Below are positions 46,392-57,560 of a DNA stretch of 64,000 nucleotides, in pieces. The notes beneath the pieces were generated by a model, which saw only the letters and a program-made list of their open reading frames with translations, was not told where the DNA came from and made no database searches. The translations under genes and the position numbers were made by a program. Source of the stretch: Dermanyssus gallinae (taxonomy: Eukaryota > Arthropoda > Arachnida > Mesostigmata > Dermanyssidae). The stretch spans positions 124,001 through 188,000 of the forward strand of contig QVRM01005398.1 of assembly GCA_003439945.1 (NCBI GenBank), in the 5' to 3' direction. Positions within the stretch are counted from its first letter, which is position 1, and the number at the start of each line of letters is the position of its first letter.

Positions 46392-46819
46392 GATAACGTC
46401 ACCACACGTTTTACAGTTGAACTTTCAAAGTTGCGTTGTAAAGGGTGCTTCTTTTTAACACACCATGAGATATCGTAGACGCTTCAAATAATTCCGTTAA
46501 ACCGAGATATCCGTTTAAACCAGAAGCGTTATTTTATTGAATGGATTCAGTTAACTCTAACTAAATAATATTTTCCCGTAAGAGTAGACAGGTATACTCG
46601 TATTTTATGATCGTACCTCTATGGAATTCCCTGAGGCTCCTCTTTACGATTAGTTCTAATCAAAGTATTTATTTTGAACATACTTTCAATTAGTCCCAGC
46701 GGTGTCCCGCACAAATGGTTTGCAGATTATCGAAAACATACTCAAAGTGCATGGATGGGGTTAGTCCAAATACACCGCAATTTGACTATTGTGCCCAAAA
46801 TGACATGTCTCTCTTTACG

Positions 46820-48890
46820 CCCTTAGCGTGCCATTGCCGTGTCTGACAACTTGCTCAACGGCACTCGTATACCGACGCTACAATCATAAACATCTTGGAG
46901 TGAAGGTGACCCATCATCTACGCCTGTACCTTGCAAATGTTGTTAAGTCCTGCATGCAGATCTTCAACAACGTAAATCCGGTTGAAACGATCAGCCCACC
47001 AAATATACGTACTGTAAGACACATCACAGTTCCTAAACTGAAAAATAGAAGTATCGTAAAACTTCAAACATTCAAAACAAATTCCTGATTTTAATGACGA
47101 GGGATTGAAAGTCTGGGTAATCAACGACGGTAACGTATCCGGCTAACCTACACGCGAAAGTTATCACGTGCATGCCACTAAATGCGATATCGTTCAAGAA
47201 CAATCCCCAGATGGCGTTTTAAAATTCTACTGCAATAAGAAAGGCATTGGTATTATGTTCATAAAAGAAACATGAGCCCACGATAGCCGCGGCGGAACGC
47301 TAGAGTAATTCTGCCACACCTACATCCCAATTAATATGACTGGTGATCGATACCTTTCTTATTCTTTAAGATCGGAGATTCCCAACCAATTGCGAGACTG
47401 CAAAGCGTAGAACGAATATACACTCCTAGATTTCTGCCTGATGAACTCGCTGGCACAACTAATCGATAAGACCACAAGAGCTTACAATAACAATATACTA
47501 GACTCGGTGTTCACCAATCGAGACGATCATTCGCAATATGCGAATACAAAACTCCCCTGTAGACGCCGATCACCTTGCTGTGACAAGCACAAATTAAAAC
47601 ACAATATTTGACTAATCAAATTCGAATGTCGAAGGCCACAAGACAAATCCTGTTAATCTTTCAAACTGTCTTGTTGAGTTAATTACTCCAAATGTCTCAA
47701 AATTAGTATCAAGAATACAGACTTAAATGGATCGAGTCAGTGAAATCGAGTCAAGAATGTAGCAATCAACCCCCCGTCTACAGCAGATTGTCCAACGAGT
47801 TCGACGGAGCCACAATACACGCTACACGGTTAGCCAAAGCAACGCTAACAATATTAAATGAACATGTTCTATTTTTGGCACGCCAATTAAAGGATACACC
47901 TGCGCAATGGCGTAGCCCCTTTTACAAACAGCGCTGACGTGGCCATTGAATCATGGTTGAAGGCTTCGCACCTTTTACAGCGCAGCAAGCCTCGGCAACC
48001 TTCGATGACGTAAGACGTATTTCCGCACTCGTTTATAAGAGTCTCGACAACAATCGTAACACCAATTCAAAAAAAGAGTCACGGAAAGTTCAGAAAGTTC
48101 GCCAGCATTGACTTTTCTAAAGCCTTTGACAGAGTTGGCTATAAAATGCTGGTGTCAAAAATGGCCGCATTTCGTGTCGGTCCCTGTATCATAAATTGGT
48201 GCAGAGAATCGAGAGCCCCCCCTCCCCCAGGGTTCAAGACTAAGCTCTCTTCAATACGCAGTTTTTTCCCGGCATTTAAAAGTGCTTTTCAAAAATGAAT
48301 TAATAGACCCCATAGCTGATGTCGACGTCGTAAATATATACGGCGAAATATGACACGACCGGGATTAACCGCATCCACGTGGACAGAAGAATAGACAATG
48401 TTATTGTTATATTATGGTTCCTGTATGTTAAATTGGTGCAGAGAATCGGGAGCTCCTAGGGTTCACGATTAAGCTCTCTTCAATACGCGTTATTTTCCCA
48501 GGATTTAAAAGTGCTTTTCAAAGATGAATCAGTAAAACCCAAGACTAATGTCGACATCTTAGACATATACGGCGAAATCTGACACGACCGGGATCAACAG
48601 CATCCACGTGGACAGAGGAAAAAACAGTGTTCTTTTCAATCCCGAAAGGCGTTATTACACCTGTACCCGACAATGCAGTTTGTACCCTCAACGGAGCTTC
48701 CATACGTGCGCACTGACCCCGGCGTGATTTTTCACAAGGGCCTCGGCGTGACTTTCCATAGGGACTTCGATTTCCGAGAGCACATTGTTTGAAGATGCTC
48801 AATCCTAACCAGCTCTATGCAGCAAGATTGCAACGTAGATTTATTGTTAAGATTCTTCCAAACATCTACATCAAATTAGATAACGACAAT
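46820..48890 (+). mobile_element. Decayed CR1/Jockey-like non-LTR retrotransposon, endonuclease plus RT
   Basis: The endonuclease end is clear at about 47430-47580: LLDFCLMNSLAQLIDKTTRA then NNNILDSVFTNRDD, the usual fl.....L.Qlv..pTR....LDlvftN block. The reverse transcriptase follows at about 48100: FASIDFSKAFDRVGYKMLVS then KMAAFRVGPCIINWCRESRA, with the first catalytic Asp kept. The palm with YADD is not readable. The thumb region appears at about 48690-48790: NAVCTLNGASIRAH then GLGVTFHRDFDFREHIV. An isolated HKHLGVKVTHHLRLYLANVV near 46880 is also thumb-like and may be the end of a second element. A 237-bp tandem duplication lies inside the reverse transcriptase part. The whole element is dead. 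Confidence 0.8.
48177..48640 (+). repeat. Tandem duplication of about 230-237 bp inside the LINE remnant
   Basis: Copy 1 (about 48177-48412) and copy 2 (about 48415-48640) share AAATTGGTGCAGAGAATCG, AAGCTCTCTTCAATACGC, TTTAAAAGTGCTTTTCAAA, ATACGGCGAAAT and GACACGACCGGGAT, ending CATCCACGTGGACAGA. The offset is 237 bp at the start and 229 bp at the end. Copies have diverged by scattered substitutions and small gaps, so the duplication is old. Confidence 0.9.
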
Positions 48891-49092
48891 TAATTGACGC
48901 GGAGTGGACGTACTGTGCACACGCCTGGGCATTTTTTTACCGGCGAGACAAAAACGGCCTCTAACGCATTAAGGATCGGCATTAGAAACTCACTTGTGAG
49001 ACGCATAGCAGGAAAATAATGCACGCCAAAGTAATGCTCCTCGATGGGCTGGCTCGCTGCCAGATTTGCCAAGCTTACAGGAACATCATGAC

Positions 49093-49258
49093 TTTTTTTT
49101 AGAATCTTTCCGTAAGGTAAATGCCCGTGTACACTCCGGCATTTGCCTTGTCTAAATTGGAAACCATGCAAACCAATTTAAAAGTGGCCGGTCTGGGTCT
49201 CGAACCCAGTCCTCCCGAATGCAAGGCAAAGGCTTTGCCACTAAGCCATCTTGCTCGG
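49093..49258 (-). mobile_element. SINE A, minus strand, small internal deletion
   Basis: On the minus strand it begins CCGAGCAAGATGGCTTAGTG with intact A and B boxes (GGTTCGAGACC). The body hairpin and GCAAATGCCGGAGTG are present, then about 25 bp of the body are missing before GTACACGGGCATTTACCTTA. It ends in an A run (T run on the plus strand, 49093-49100). Confidence 0.9.
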
Positions 49259-49650
49259 TATGACCTATGACCGGAAAAAAAGCATTAGCGATAGACATGT
49301 CAATTCAACGATTCTTCCAAAAAAGAATAGTAATCTGCGGACTGGCGTATCCATCCAACCGTCCGAGCTAGCCACGTCTGATGTTGTGAATAATTCATAT
49401 GCATGGCAAATGGCGCGGCGCATTCATGGCGACCCAAGCATCTGCAGCCAACTGGTGATATGACAATCCTTTTGCCTCTTTTTTCTTAATAAAGGAGAGT
49501 TTGTAATATACTTTAATACAGAAATTCTTGGCAAATTTATTTAAATTCAGTGACTCGTCAAGGAGCTTAAAATTTCCATAATTCCACATTTTCAACAATT
49601 ATAACAGTTGAGGGCATTTTGCAGAAAAAGCTATTGTCGGTGGCATATAT

Positions 49651-50783
49651 ACAGGGTGTTTGGAAATCTTTTTTTTTGTCGAAGTAGGGAATTGTAGAGC
49701 CTGTTACAGCAAATATTTTTTCCAATAGAACATGGTCTCTGAGACGCCTTGCTTCGGAATGAGAGTGAAATTACTACAATTTGTGACACTAGTGTTGTTG
49801 CCCAATATAGGAGCATAAAATGTGCTGTTGCGAGACAACCAGTCCTCCTAGACAGATACTAAGCACCGTCGTGTTCCTGAGAAAATTCTGCTTCTTCCGA
49901 AGAACATGTAAGTCTGGTCAGAAGATACGACATGGTCCTTTAGAAGAGATTTTACGAAAAATGAAGTTCATTATTAACTTTTACGCCAAATACCTCAAAA
50001 TAATTACCCTACGACCACTAACGGTGCTCAAAAGTAACATATTCAGGCAAATGCGCATTTCATGATGATTATGTTGGCATCAAACTTATGGCAACGCGAG
50101 CTATGGTTGCGGAGTAATTACGATTTTTTGGCCAGATGTCGAGATTGACTGCATGCAAAAATGACCTAGAGTGCTAGTAGATCATTTATGCATGCACTCA
50201 ATCTAAATTACACCGCAATCATTGCTTCGCATTGCTACATATTTGGTACCAAAATGATCGGTATGCGTATTTGCCTGAATGTGTTAGTTTTGAGCCCTGT
50301 GATTGGATGATTTTGAGATATTGAACGCAAAGACTAACAAACGTACTTAATTTTTTGCTGAATATTTTCTAAACGATTGCGCATCTTCTAGGCAATATTA
50401 TATGTTCTTCAAAAAGTAGAATTTTCTCGCGAATACGACGGTGTGCTTAGTTTCTGTATAGGACTGGTTGTCTCGTAATTGCACATTTTATGCTCTTATG
50501 TCGGGCAAAAACACCAGTGACTCGAATTGTAGTAATATCACTCTCATTCCAAAACAAGACTTTTCAGAAATCATGTTCCGTTAGAAAAAGGATTTCCTTT
50601 AACGAGCTCTACAATTCCATATATCGCTCTCCAAATTTTTCAGGAACAAAGTCATTTTTGCGTGCACTCAATCTCGACATCTGGCAAACAAGTCTTCTCA
50701 AAGACCATGATCCATTGGAAAAAATATTTGCTTTAACAGGCTCTACAATTCCCTAGTACGGCGAAAAAAAATTTCCTAACACC

Positions 50784-50787
<4 letters not shown>
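49651..50787. mobile_element. Foldback element, copy 3, both termini present
   Basis: It starts ACAGGGTGTTTGG after TATAT and ends TTCCTAACACCCTGT before a (TA)n tract, so both termini and TA flanks are visible. Long arms, diverged by substitutions, meet near 50175, where GATGTCGAGATTGACTGCAT faces its complement. On the right side the terminal block (GAGCTCTACAATTCC or GGCTCTACAATTCC) occurs twice, at about 50600-50618 and about 50737-50755, separated by a repeat of the centre-like GTGCACTCAATCTCGACATC. The element therefore contains a partial duplication of its own arm. There is no coding capacity. Confidence 0.85.
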
Positions 50788-50821
<34 letters not shown>

Positions 50822-53344
50822 CTTTCTGCCTTCAATATAATGACGTCGCTTGGTTCTTAACCAATACTTATATATTTGATATATATAGGTTAAGAACTAA
50901 GCAATGATTTAGTGATATTTTAATTGAAAATGTTTGTAAGTATATGTGAGGTCGTCCACAATAGACGTTTCTATTTAAAGTAACCTCTAAAAAACAACTT
51001 CGTTTACTCGAATCACCGCTTGGACTAGGGGCCTAAACCGCTTATAAGCGCGTGTCAAAATATGTCTATAGACGCTCGTGACTGTCCGCCAAAGAATCTA
51101 TTTAAGGCTTCACCACCGTTTGTATAACATGCAAACACACACATTTTTCACGGTCTTACTTTTATAACAGAAGTATAATGGCACACCCAAGTATAATGGC
51201 AGAAGTATAATGGCATACACAGGAAAAACATCGGATTTATCCCTCTTATCGGGAATCTTCAAGATCGTGGGCAACCCAGTAGTCGTTCTGCAATTGAGTT
51301 TTTTTCCGATGGTGCATACATTCGTACCAGAGATGAAACAAAGACGGTGACAACTCATGCTTAAGAGGGCCCAGCAGCAAATGGCACTAAGCTAATATTT
51401 TCACATTATTGGCTTCAGAGAGATGCTGTCTAACCGGTACGATATTTTTACTGTACGACTAGTGCCCTAGATCTGTCAACAAGCCGAATAATATAAGATT
51501 ATCCTCAAAGTTAAATTACTTCTATTATACCAGACGTTATTACATAGAATATTTGTCGCTGACCTTCCGTTCCGCTATCCAATAAATTGGTCCTGCATCT
51601 TCAATAACCCCGCATGCAGTCGCAATGCGAGCTCGAATTTACCAATACCTGCATTTTGCTGACTCCGGACTCATGTGCTCAGTCTGCCGTTTTATATAGA
51701 ACACGTTTATTTCTGCTGCCAAGGATGGCAGAGCATTGCATTACTGATAGCGGCGCCACAGTGCATGGTGATTTTGAGATCCTATATATATATATATATA
51801 TATAGCAATTGTTTATACCGCGTTATGAGGTAAATAAATATATGTTTTACCAGTACAACAAATAATATATATATATATATATATATAGGAAAATGGGTAA
51901 TCAATGTGTATAGTATATTGCATACCTATATATAGGTAGATTGATTAGGCGGATAGACTTTACTTACATCCATCGTTGTATACTTTGTGATACCATTGTG
52001 GTCCTCACTCAGCGCCCTTTCTTCTTAGCTTTTGCCTGCGCTTGTCAAAAAGGAAGTTGTCTTCCTGAACCTCTGCGGAGCAACAAACAGAGAGCGGCGC
52101 TCATAGTTGGATGTTTCTTACTGTTCCTCTATGGGGGGATCGCGTAGTCTGGCCAACGCCGCCGCACGGCCTATCTGTATTATTAGCCTGTTCGCCTTTA
52201 TCGTTCTGTCTTGAGACGTTACAGCGGACGTGAACGACGCACCTGCGTATCTGCCAAGCAGCCGAAAAACGCAACAGCGGTAAGCTATAGCGGTAGCGGA
52301 AACCTGCAATTTGTCTGAAAGTAGAAATCACAGCCGCCTTGATTCAGCTTCAACCGCTTCTTGGTCACTTGTCGGCAGCGTTTTTCACAACATGACGAAA
52401 CATCCAGACTCGTTGAACGCTTCGTCCCTTAACTACTTGAACAAGACAGCGTATTGCGTAGCGCCTTCAACAGAAAAAAATGTGTTGTCAGTCAAACTAT
52501 TAATTAATTAGTCAATTAAGATGCATACTACACTGCCACGGTTCTACGTGCGGTTGGCTGGTTGAGGACTACGTGCACCGGGGAGCGCAAGCAAAGATGA
52601 TCAGTCCCTTACCGGTCTACTAGCTCGTGTGACAGAACAGCCATTTGTCTAATCTCCACCTTTAAAAATCTACTTTCTTTTGCCCACTTACTTGTGGCAC
52701 TGCGTGGCGCACCGCCTCGTTCTTCCTCACTCAACTGTCGAAACAGGCGAACTGTAAGCTTATTCCTACCCGAGCTGAGAGGCATCAAAATCGCCAAGAC
52801 CTCGACCGCTTAGCTTCTGAATAGAAATACTCCTGATTTCTAAAACAGATTTTTTAGCGATAGGACCGAAGCGCGTTTGACCAAATTGATGGCCGAAGAA
52901 CATCGGCGTTGCATATGGTACTATGTCAAAAGAATCAACCCCTTCACGCCTAAAAAAAGCACATCGCAACCCACATCCCCTTCAGTAAAGTACTAAATGT
53001 CGTCCACAAACATAAGGCAGTCATCTTTTTTTTTCATTTTTATTCTTAAGCTGTCAAGTTTATGTTTTTTATATTACAGTATGCATGTGGGGCACATATT
53101 ACGGAAGATTAGCAATGCCAATGGGCCTAGCGGGTGTGTATTGTGACTATCACGTGTCCGCTTCGTCTAGGCTAGGCCGAGACCACTTCAGAGAAGTGCC
53201 ACGAACGGAGGCTGCGTTTTCACGTTGTATGTCGAGATCCGGACGTTGTTTAAAAAGGACGACGATCTGCTATCACCGGTTGACATATTTAACATAGTGC
53301 CGACTTAACGAATTAGCTGTCTGGACCGAACAGCAGGAGCACCC
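50788..53344. other. No gene recognised
   Basis: Unique AT-rich sequence with (TA)n tracts at 50785-50820, 51782-51805 and 51865-51888. AAGTATAATGGCA occurs two or three times near 51170-51212. A GC-richer patch lies at 52050-52500. Small open frames show no recognisable domain. Confidence 0.5.
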
Positions 53345-53905
53345 GAGGTCTCAAACGCGAGAGGCCATGATTCGTGGGGATACCCAATTGATGAGTATTT
53401 TCTTATGTTGGTGTCTCTTGTTGGTCTCCGCAAGGTGGGCTGCATAACCAGCTTCGGATGCGCCGCCACCGACCACAGAAGGTGCTAGGGAGTCGGTAAC
53501 AGTTGCATCCCAAACCAGCATTTTGCCTCGCTCGAATGGCGTAAGTGTCAGCCCATCTGGACGCCTGCAAGCAGTCATCTTACTTTGAGTAGCCCTGACA
53601 ATTTAGCACCAAGTCATCATGTCACGCGCACAGCCAACGTCTACTGATTGAGTACATAATGCAGCATTAATCAATAGTCTACACTTGTTGTCGGCCGCAA
53701 TGGCGCAATGCCTCGTAATCAAGCCACAGCCCTTCAATAGCCTACGCGTTCCTTTACGACATTTATTCGACCAACAAACGAACAGTTTCGTCCCAAAACG
53801 TATTGCAGTACAGAAATGCTGTGTCGCACCTTCCTTTGCCCCCATTGACGCATCGGCGCCACAACCGTAATCCACCGGTACAGCGGAGATCGGCAACGAC
53901 AACAA
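53345..53905 (-). mobile_element. Retroelement 3' end with endonuclease-like domain, second copy
   Basis: On the minus strand, GLITRHCAIAADNKCRLLIN then AALCTQSVDVG (about 53640-53730) matches the GR..RH..iN..i..AL block. RRPDGLTLTPFERGKMLVWD then ATVTDSLAPS (about 53460-53565) matches the core with PD and WDxT, and AGYAAHLAETNKRHQHKKIL follows (usually AG.AA..AE..K..KY..L). The last frame, 53351-53578, is open and better preserved than the 5.9-kb copy. Upstream Cys residues may be the remains of the Cys/His cluster. No reverse transcriptase core was found, so it is 5'-truncated. Confidence 0.75.
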
Positions 53906-55934
53906 CAACAACAACGGCGACGACGACGTCCTTAAGCTTCTGAGTGAGCCTTTCCGCTTTCTCTCTACTTCCTGGAATCGGGTTGACTTTTACTTTCAGC
54001 TATGGCGACATTGGCCACCTGCTTTAACCGCACCACCTGGGCTGGCTCCCGCGGGCGCGTGTCTACCTATTAAGCAAAACCTAAGCGGATTGCCTTCGTT
54101 GTGCGTGAAACGAACGAACAAAAAGCAGTTAGGGAAGCCGATCCCAATAAAGCGGGCTTTCAAATCGAAGTCAAAGGTGTCGTCTCTTTGCACCTTTCAC
54201 CCGCCGGTTCCCCTTGTGGGAAGGATCCGCCTGATTGACGCAATCATTTGCGACCCCTTGACGGCGGCGCCACTACACCCGCAGCTTTTACCTATCTATC
54301 TAACTAACGGTCAGTCGGTCGGTGAAGCAAGGCGTATCCGGGTATCCTGTTGACGTTGCAAAAATGAAACAACAACCAGCCCGTTGTTAGCGAGCGGCCT
54401 CCTCTCTGCCCCCGAGAGCAATGTGTGTACTTTGCCATTGGTCTTGCAACCGGCTTGAACTGCGTAGACTCTCTGACGCGGCGATGTGCGCGTATAGATG
54501 GTTGCCTCCTTCTGCGTTCATGCCTACATGCAGCACTGCAATCCGCAATGTTTCGAGCGTCGCCACGGTGGGAACAAATCGCTTAGACGATCACCATCTC
54601 GCAATCTTGGCGCATATAGCTTCGAAGCATGGCCGATCAAGTTAGACCAACGTTTCACTCAGGCCTCGTAGGTGGCGGCACGTTTCGTACGAGACTGTGC
54701 GTTATTTTGATACGCAAAGATACCCTGCTCATTAGGAATGGACGGGCAACAAAGAATATAAGGGCAGAGACAACAGAGCAGACGATTGCCCAGAGGATGA
54801 CGTTTTCGTGGGCCAATGGTCTCGCTCGATATATTTGCACTAAGGCGTACGCATCAGGTGACGAAGACACTACATGTACCAAATGAACACATTACGTGTA
54901 CCAAATGAACACACTACATGTGTCAAATTTAAATTGCGATCACACCCGATCGGTCCCGTGGCCTCCCGTTTCTTCATTTCGCAATTCTAACTGCCCGGAT
55001 GCTAGATCACAGCCCTTTAGCCAGATAGACAGCAATTATAATATAGTTTACCTCTCTGGTTCTGCCGTGTGGTGTTGCAACGCGTTTAGTTGACCTACAT
55101 GGGTGGATGGTGCATTATATTCTGCGCAAAAGTCGCCAAGCATACTATCATAGTAGGGTATTTATTTGTGACTTGAGGAGGCGGAAAAATATAGGCAAAT
55201 GGCTTATAAAATTAGAATGCAATAAACATGCCTTGTTACTGAGAACGATTGCACTGAGCCTACAGACATATCAGTAACGGTCCTAGTTGCGTAGACGTTG
55301 TGGTGACATCAGCATCACAACCACGCATGATCATCAATAAATCAACCTAATAAGTTTATCGAAAAAGAAAAGCTGTAAAATTACGTTCGAAGTAAAACGT
55401 AACGTATTCGTAGAACAGCCCCCCAAGAAACAAGGCCGTTCAATAGACTCTAAAGTATTATAAAGCAAGCCGTAGAACTCGTTCAAGACATAGGCGATAA
55501 TAATCATAAAAATAATAGTAATTTTGGGCGCCATGGGGTGAAATAATTATCAAAAGAATTTGCAATAATACGTTCAGACCTCACAACTGTAACATTATTT
55601 AAAATGTAATAATAATAATAATAATAATAATCCAAAGATAGCAATCTGCTGGGTTATTTACTACTAGTACTGGGCAGTATTCACCCAGCTGTAGTTCGGA
55701 GAAATCTTAAGAGACAGAAGTATAAGCTTTGACAACAAATGCCGCATCATAGAACGTATAACAAGTGTGCAGAACAACTATAGATCGATGTCGCTGGAAC
55801 AATTAGCAGGCATGAGAAAACACGCCAAAAATATCATACGATAGAAAAATGCCACCGTCAAAGAATCAGAGGGGCGATTTCCTCAAAAAGTATCAGCGAA
55901 GCGCTTGTCAACAACCATTGCCACCGCCAGGAGG
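53906..55934. other. No gene recognised
   Basis: GC-richer sequence to about 54700 with several frames of 60-90 codons on both strands, none recognised. A short tandem repeat lies at 54866-54930 and an (AAT)n run at about 55605-55632. Confidence 0.45.
54866..54930 (+). repeat. 22-bp tandem repeat, three copies
   Basis: The unit is ACACTACATGTACCAAATGA with small changes. Copies start near 54868, 54890 and 54910. Confidence 0.85.
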
Positions 55935-56100
55935 CCTGACTCTCAGCCAAGATTTAACGTCCATGGGACTGCTTTTCGCACTGCTTCATAGACGGACCCC
56001 CATAAATACAAATGTGCAACGGTGGGGCTCGAACCCGCGCACCTATGTGTCTCTTCCGGTTGCGAGGCGCAGACTTATCCCACCACGCCACCGGGCTCGA
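55935..56100 (-). mobile_element. SINE B, minus strand
   Basis: On the minus strand it begins TCGAGCCCGGTGGCGTGGTG, with B box GGTTCGAGCCC, linker CACATTTGTATTTATGGGG, body GGACGTTAAATCTTGG and a shortened tail CTGAGAGTCAG. The last bases (AAAAGTATT) are missing, so it lacks the usual 3' end. No clear target duplication was found. Confidence 0.88.
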
Positions 56101-57048
56101 CAGTAAGCTCTACGAGCCGTATGTGTAAGGTGACTAACATAGACGCTGCAGTTGCAAATTGCTAATTAAAACTTGGACTGGCTACTACTGGCTGATGCAG
56201 CTCGGTGCAGCGATGTTGTTTTCTAGCCTAGCCTGCTACGGTAACGCATGCATATCAGTAGTAGACGTGATAAGAACTCTTCGATAAGATTCGACTGAAA
56301 CGCCCCGCTTTTACTTGTTTGTAGAAGGTAGTGTGGTTCGGTTCGTTTGGTTTGCGTTGGGCCCTCGAACGCTTTGCAGTCGCAACCGACGTGGTCTGCG
56401 TGCCACGTACGGAGTTTCCCTGCCGCTGGTCGTGGTAAACATGTCACGCTTAGCGTGGTGTCTTTCTAGCCTAAACTCGACGCTTTTAGGTAGGTAGGGC
56501 AGAGCAGCAGCAGCAGCAGAAGAAGCCACCGACGACACGCCGCTTTAGTTAAGGTTACCCGGGACGAAACGGCCACCGGCCAGTCACCGGATGCGAGTCA
56601 CTAACGCAACTGAGCTTCTTGCTTGCTGCCGGAGCTTAGGATAATCCAAAAGGCGAGTGCCAATCACAGGAACACATCCTAGGCACTAAGTCACGTTAGC
56701 AACATTGAGAGTCCGCCCATCATTGACTGGACGACCCTTCTCCACGCTAGATCAGGACTGTTACCCGATCTGCGTAGCCCGGCTGCCAGGTTTTCCGCTC
56801 TCCGGCATTTTTGGCATTAGCAGCGGCGCTGTGTACGCTGTGCGGTGTGTAGAGGGCACGAGCAAGAGAAGCGAAACGGGAGAGATTGCGCGACGATTAC
56901 ATGAGAACATGAGAGAAACATAGCGATTATTGGCAGAGATTTCGCTACGATACGCTTGGCTCGACGATGAAGATGTCCTGCGTGCGTCCTGGTGGTACGA
57001 CGTGAAATACTTATGTAGTTGGTTCTGTCATCACTCACCATGACCTAT

Positions 57049-57049
<1 letters not shown>
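56101..57049. other. No gene recognised; GC-rich block
   Basis: GC-richer sequence with a (CAG)n run near 56504-56520 and frames of 60-75 codons on both strands. No domain was recognised. Confidence 0.45.

Positions 57050-57091
<42 letters not shown>
57050..57091. repeat. (TA)n microsatellite at a LINE truncation point
   Basis: An alternating A/T run. The adjacent LINE fragment starts immediately after it. Confidence 0.95.
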
Positions 57092-57094
<3 letters not shown>

Positions 57095-57560
57095 GGACAG
57101 GCTGGACCCAAGATACGCTGATGATGTGGTCATCTTTGGTGGCAGCCTTTTCAGGGTGAAACAAGCCACGAATCGACTAGTTACATTCATGGATGAGAAG
57201 GGCTTGAAGGTCAACTGGGGAAAGACAGTAGCTATGAAATTCCGAAGGTGGCGTAATCCAAACCAGGCAAACAGAAATTAAATTTGTAAACAAATTTACA
57301 CACCTAGGCATAACCTTATCAACAAACGGTAGCAGTTTTTGATCACACATCCAGGAGAGCGTCAGAAAGCCACCATCGCAGCTGCGGCAATAAAACGGCC
57401 ACATATGCTTTCAGTTCATGCAGCAATTGCTCTTTTCGGGACACAGATAGCACCTATGGCCACATACAGCATTCAACTAATACGGGATAAGTTGGGAGTA
57501 GGCGTACGGAAGGCGAGATTCCGGGAGTCCATCCTCTCTTCTTTCTTCGGTGGAAGATGA
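57092..57560 (+). mobile_element. Decayed non-LTR retrotransposon, RT palm to C-terminal region
   Basis: It opens with RYADDVVIFGGSLFRVKQAT (catalytic Asp pair intact), then LVTFMDEKGLKVNWGKTVAM (usual gL..n..KT..m block), THLGITLSTNGSSF (usual yLG..l...g..f), RQKATIAAAAIKRPHMLSVH, AAIALFGTQIAPMATYSIQL and a KARFRESILSS end. One frameshift or stop lies near 57280 and another near 57340. 5' truncation falls exactly at the (TA)n tract, a common pattern for LINE insertions or later slippage. Confidence 0.85.
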
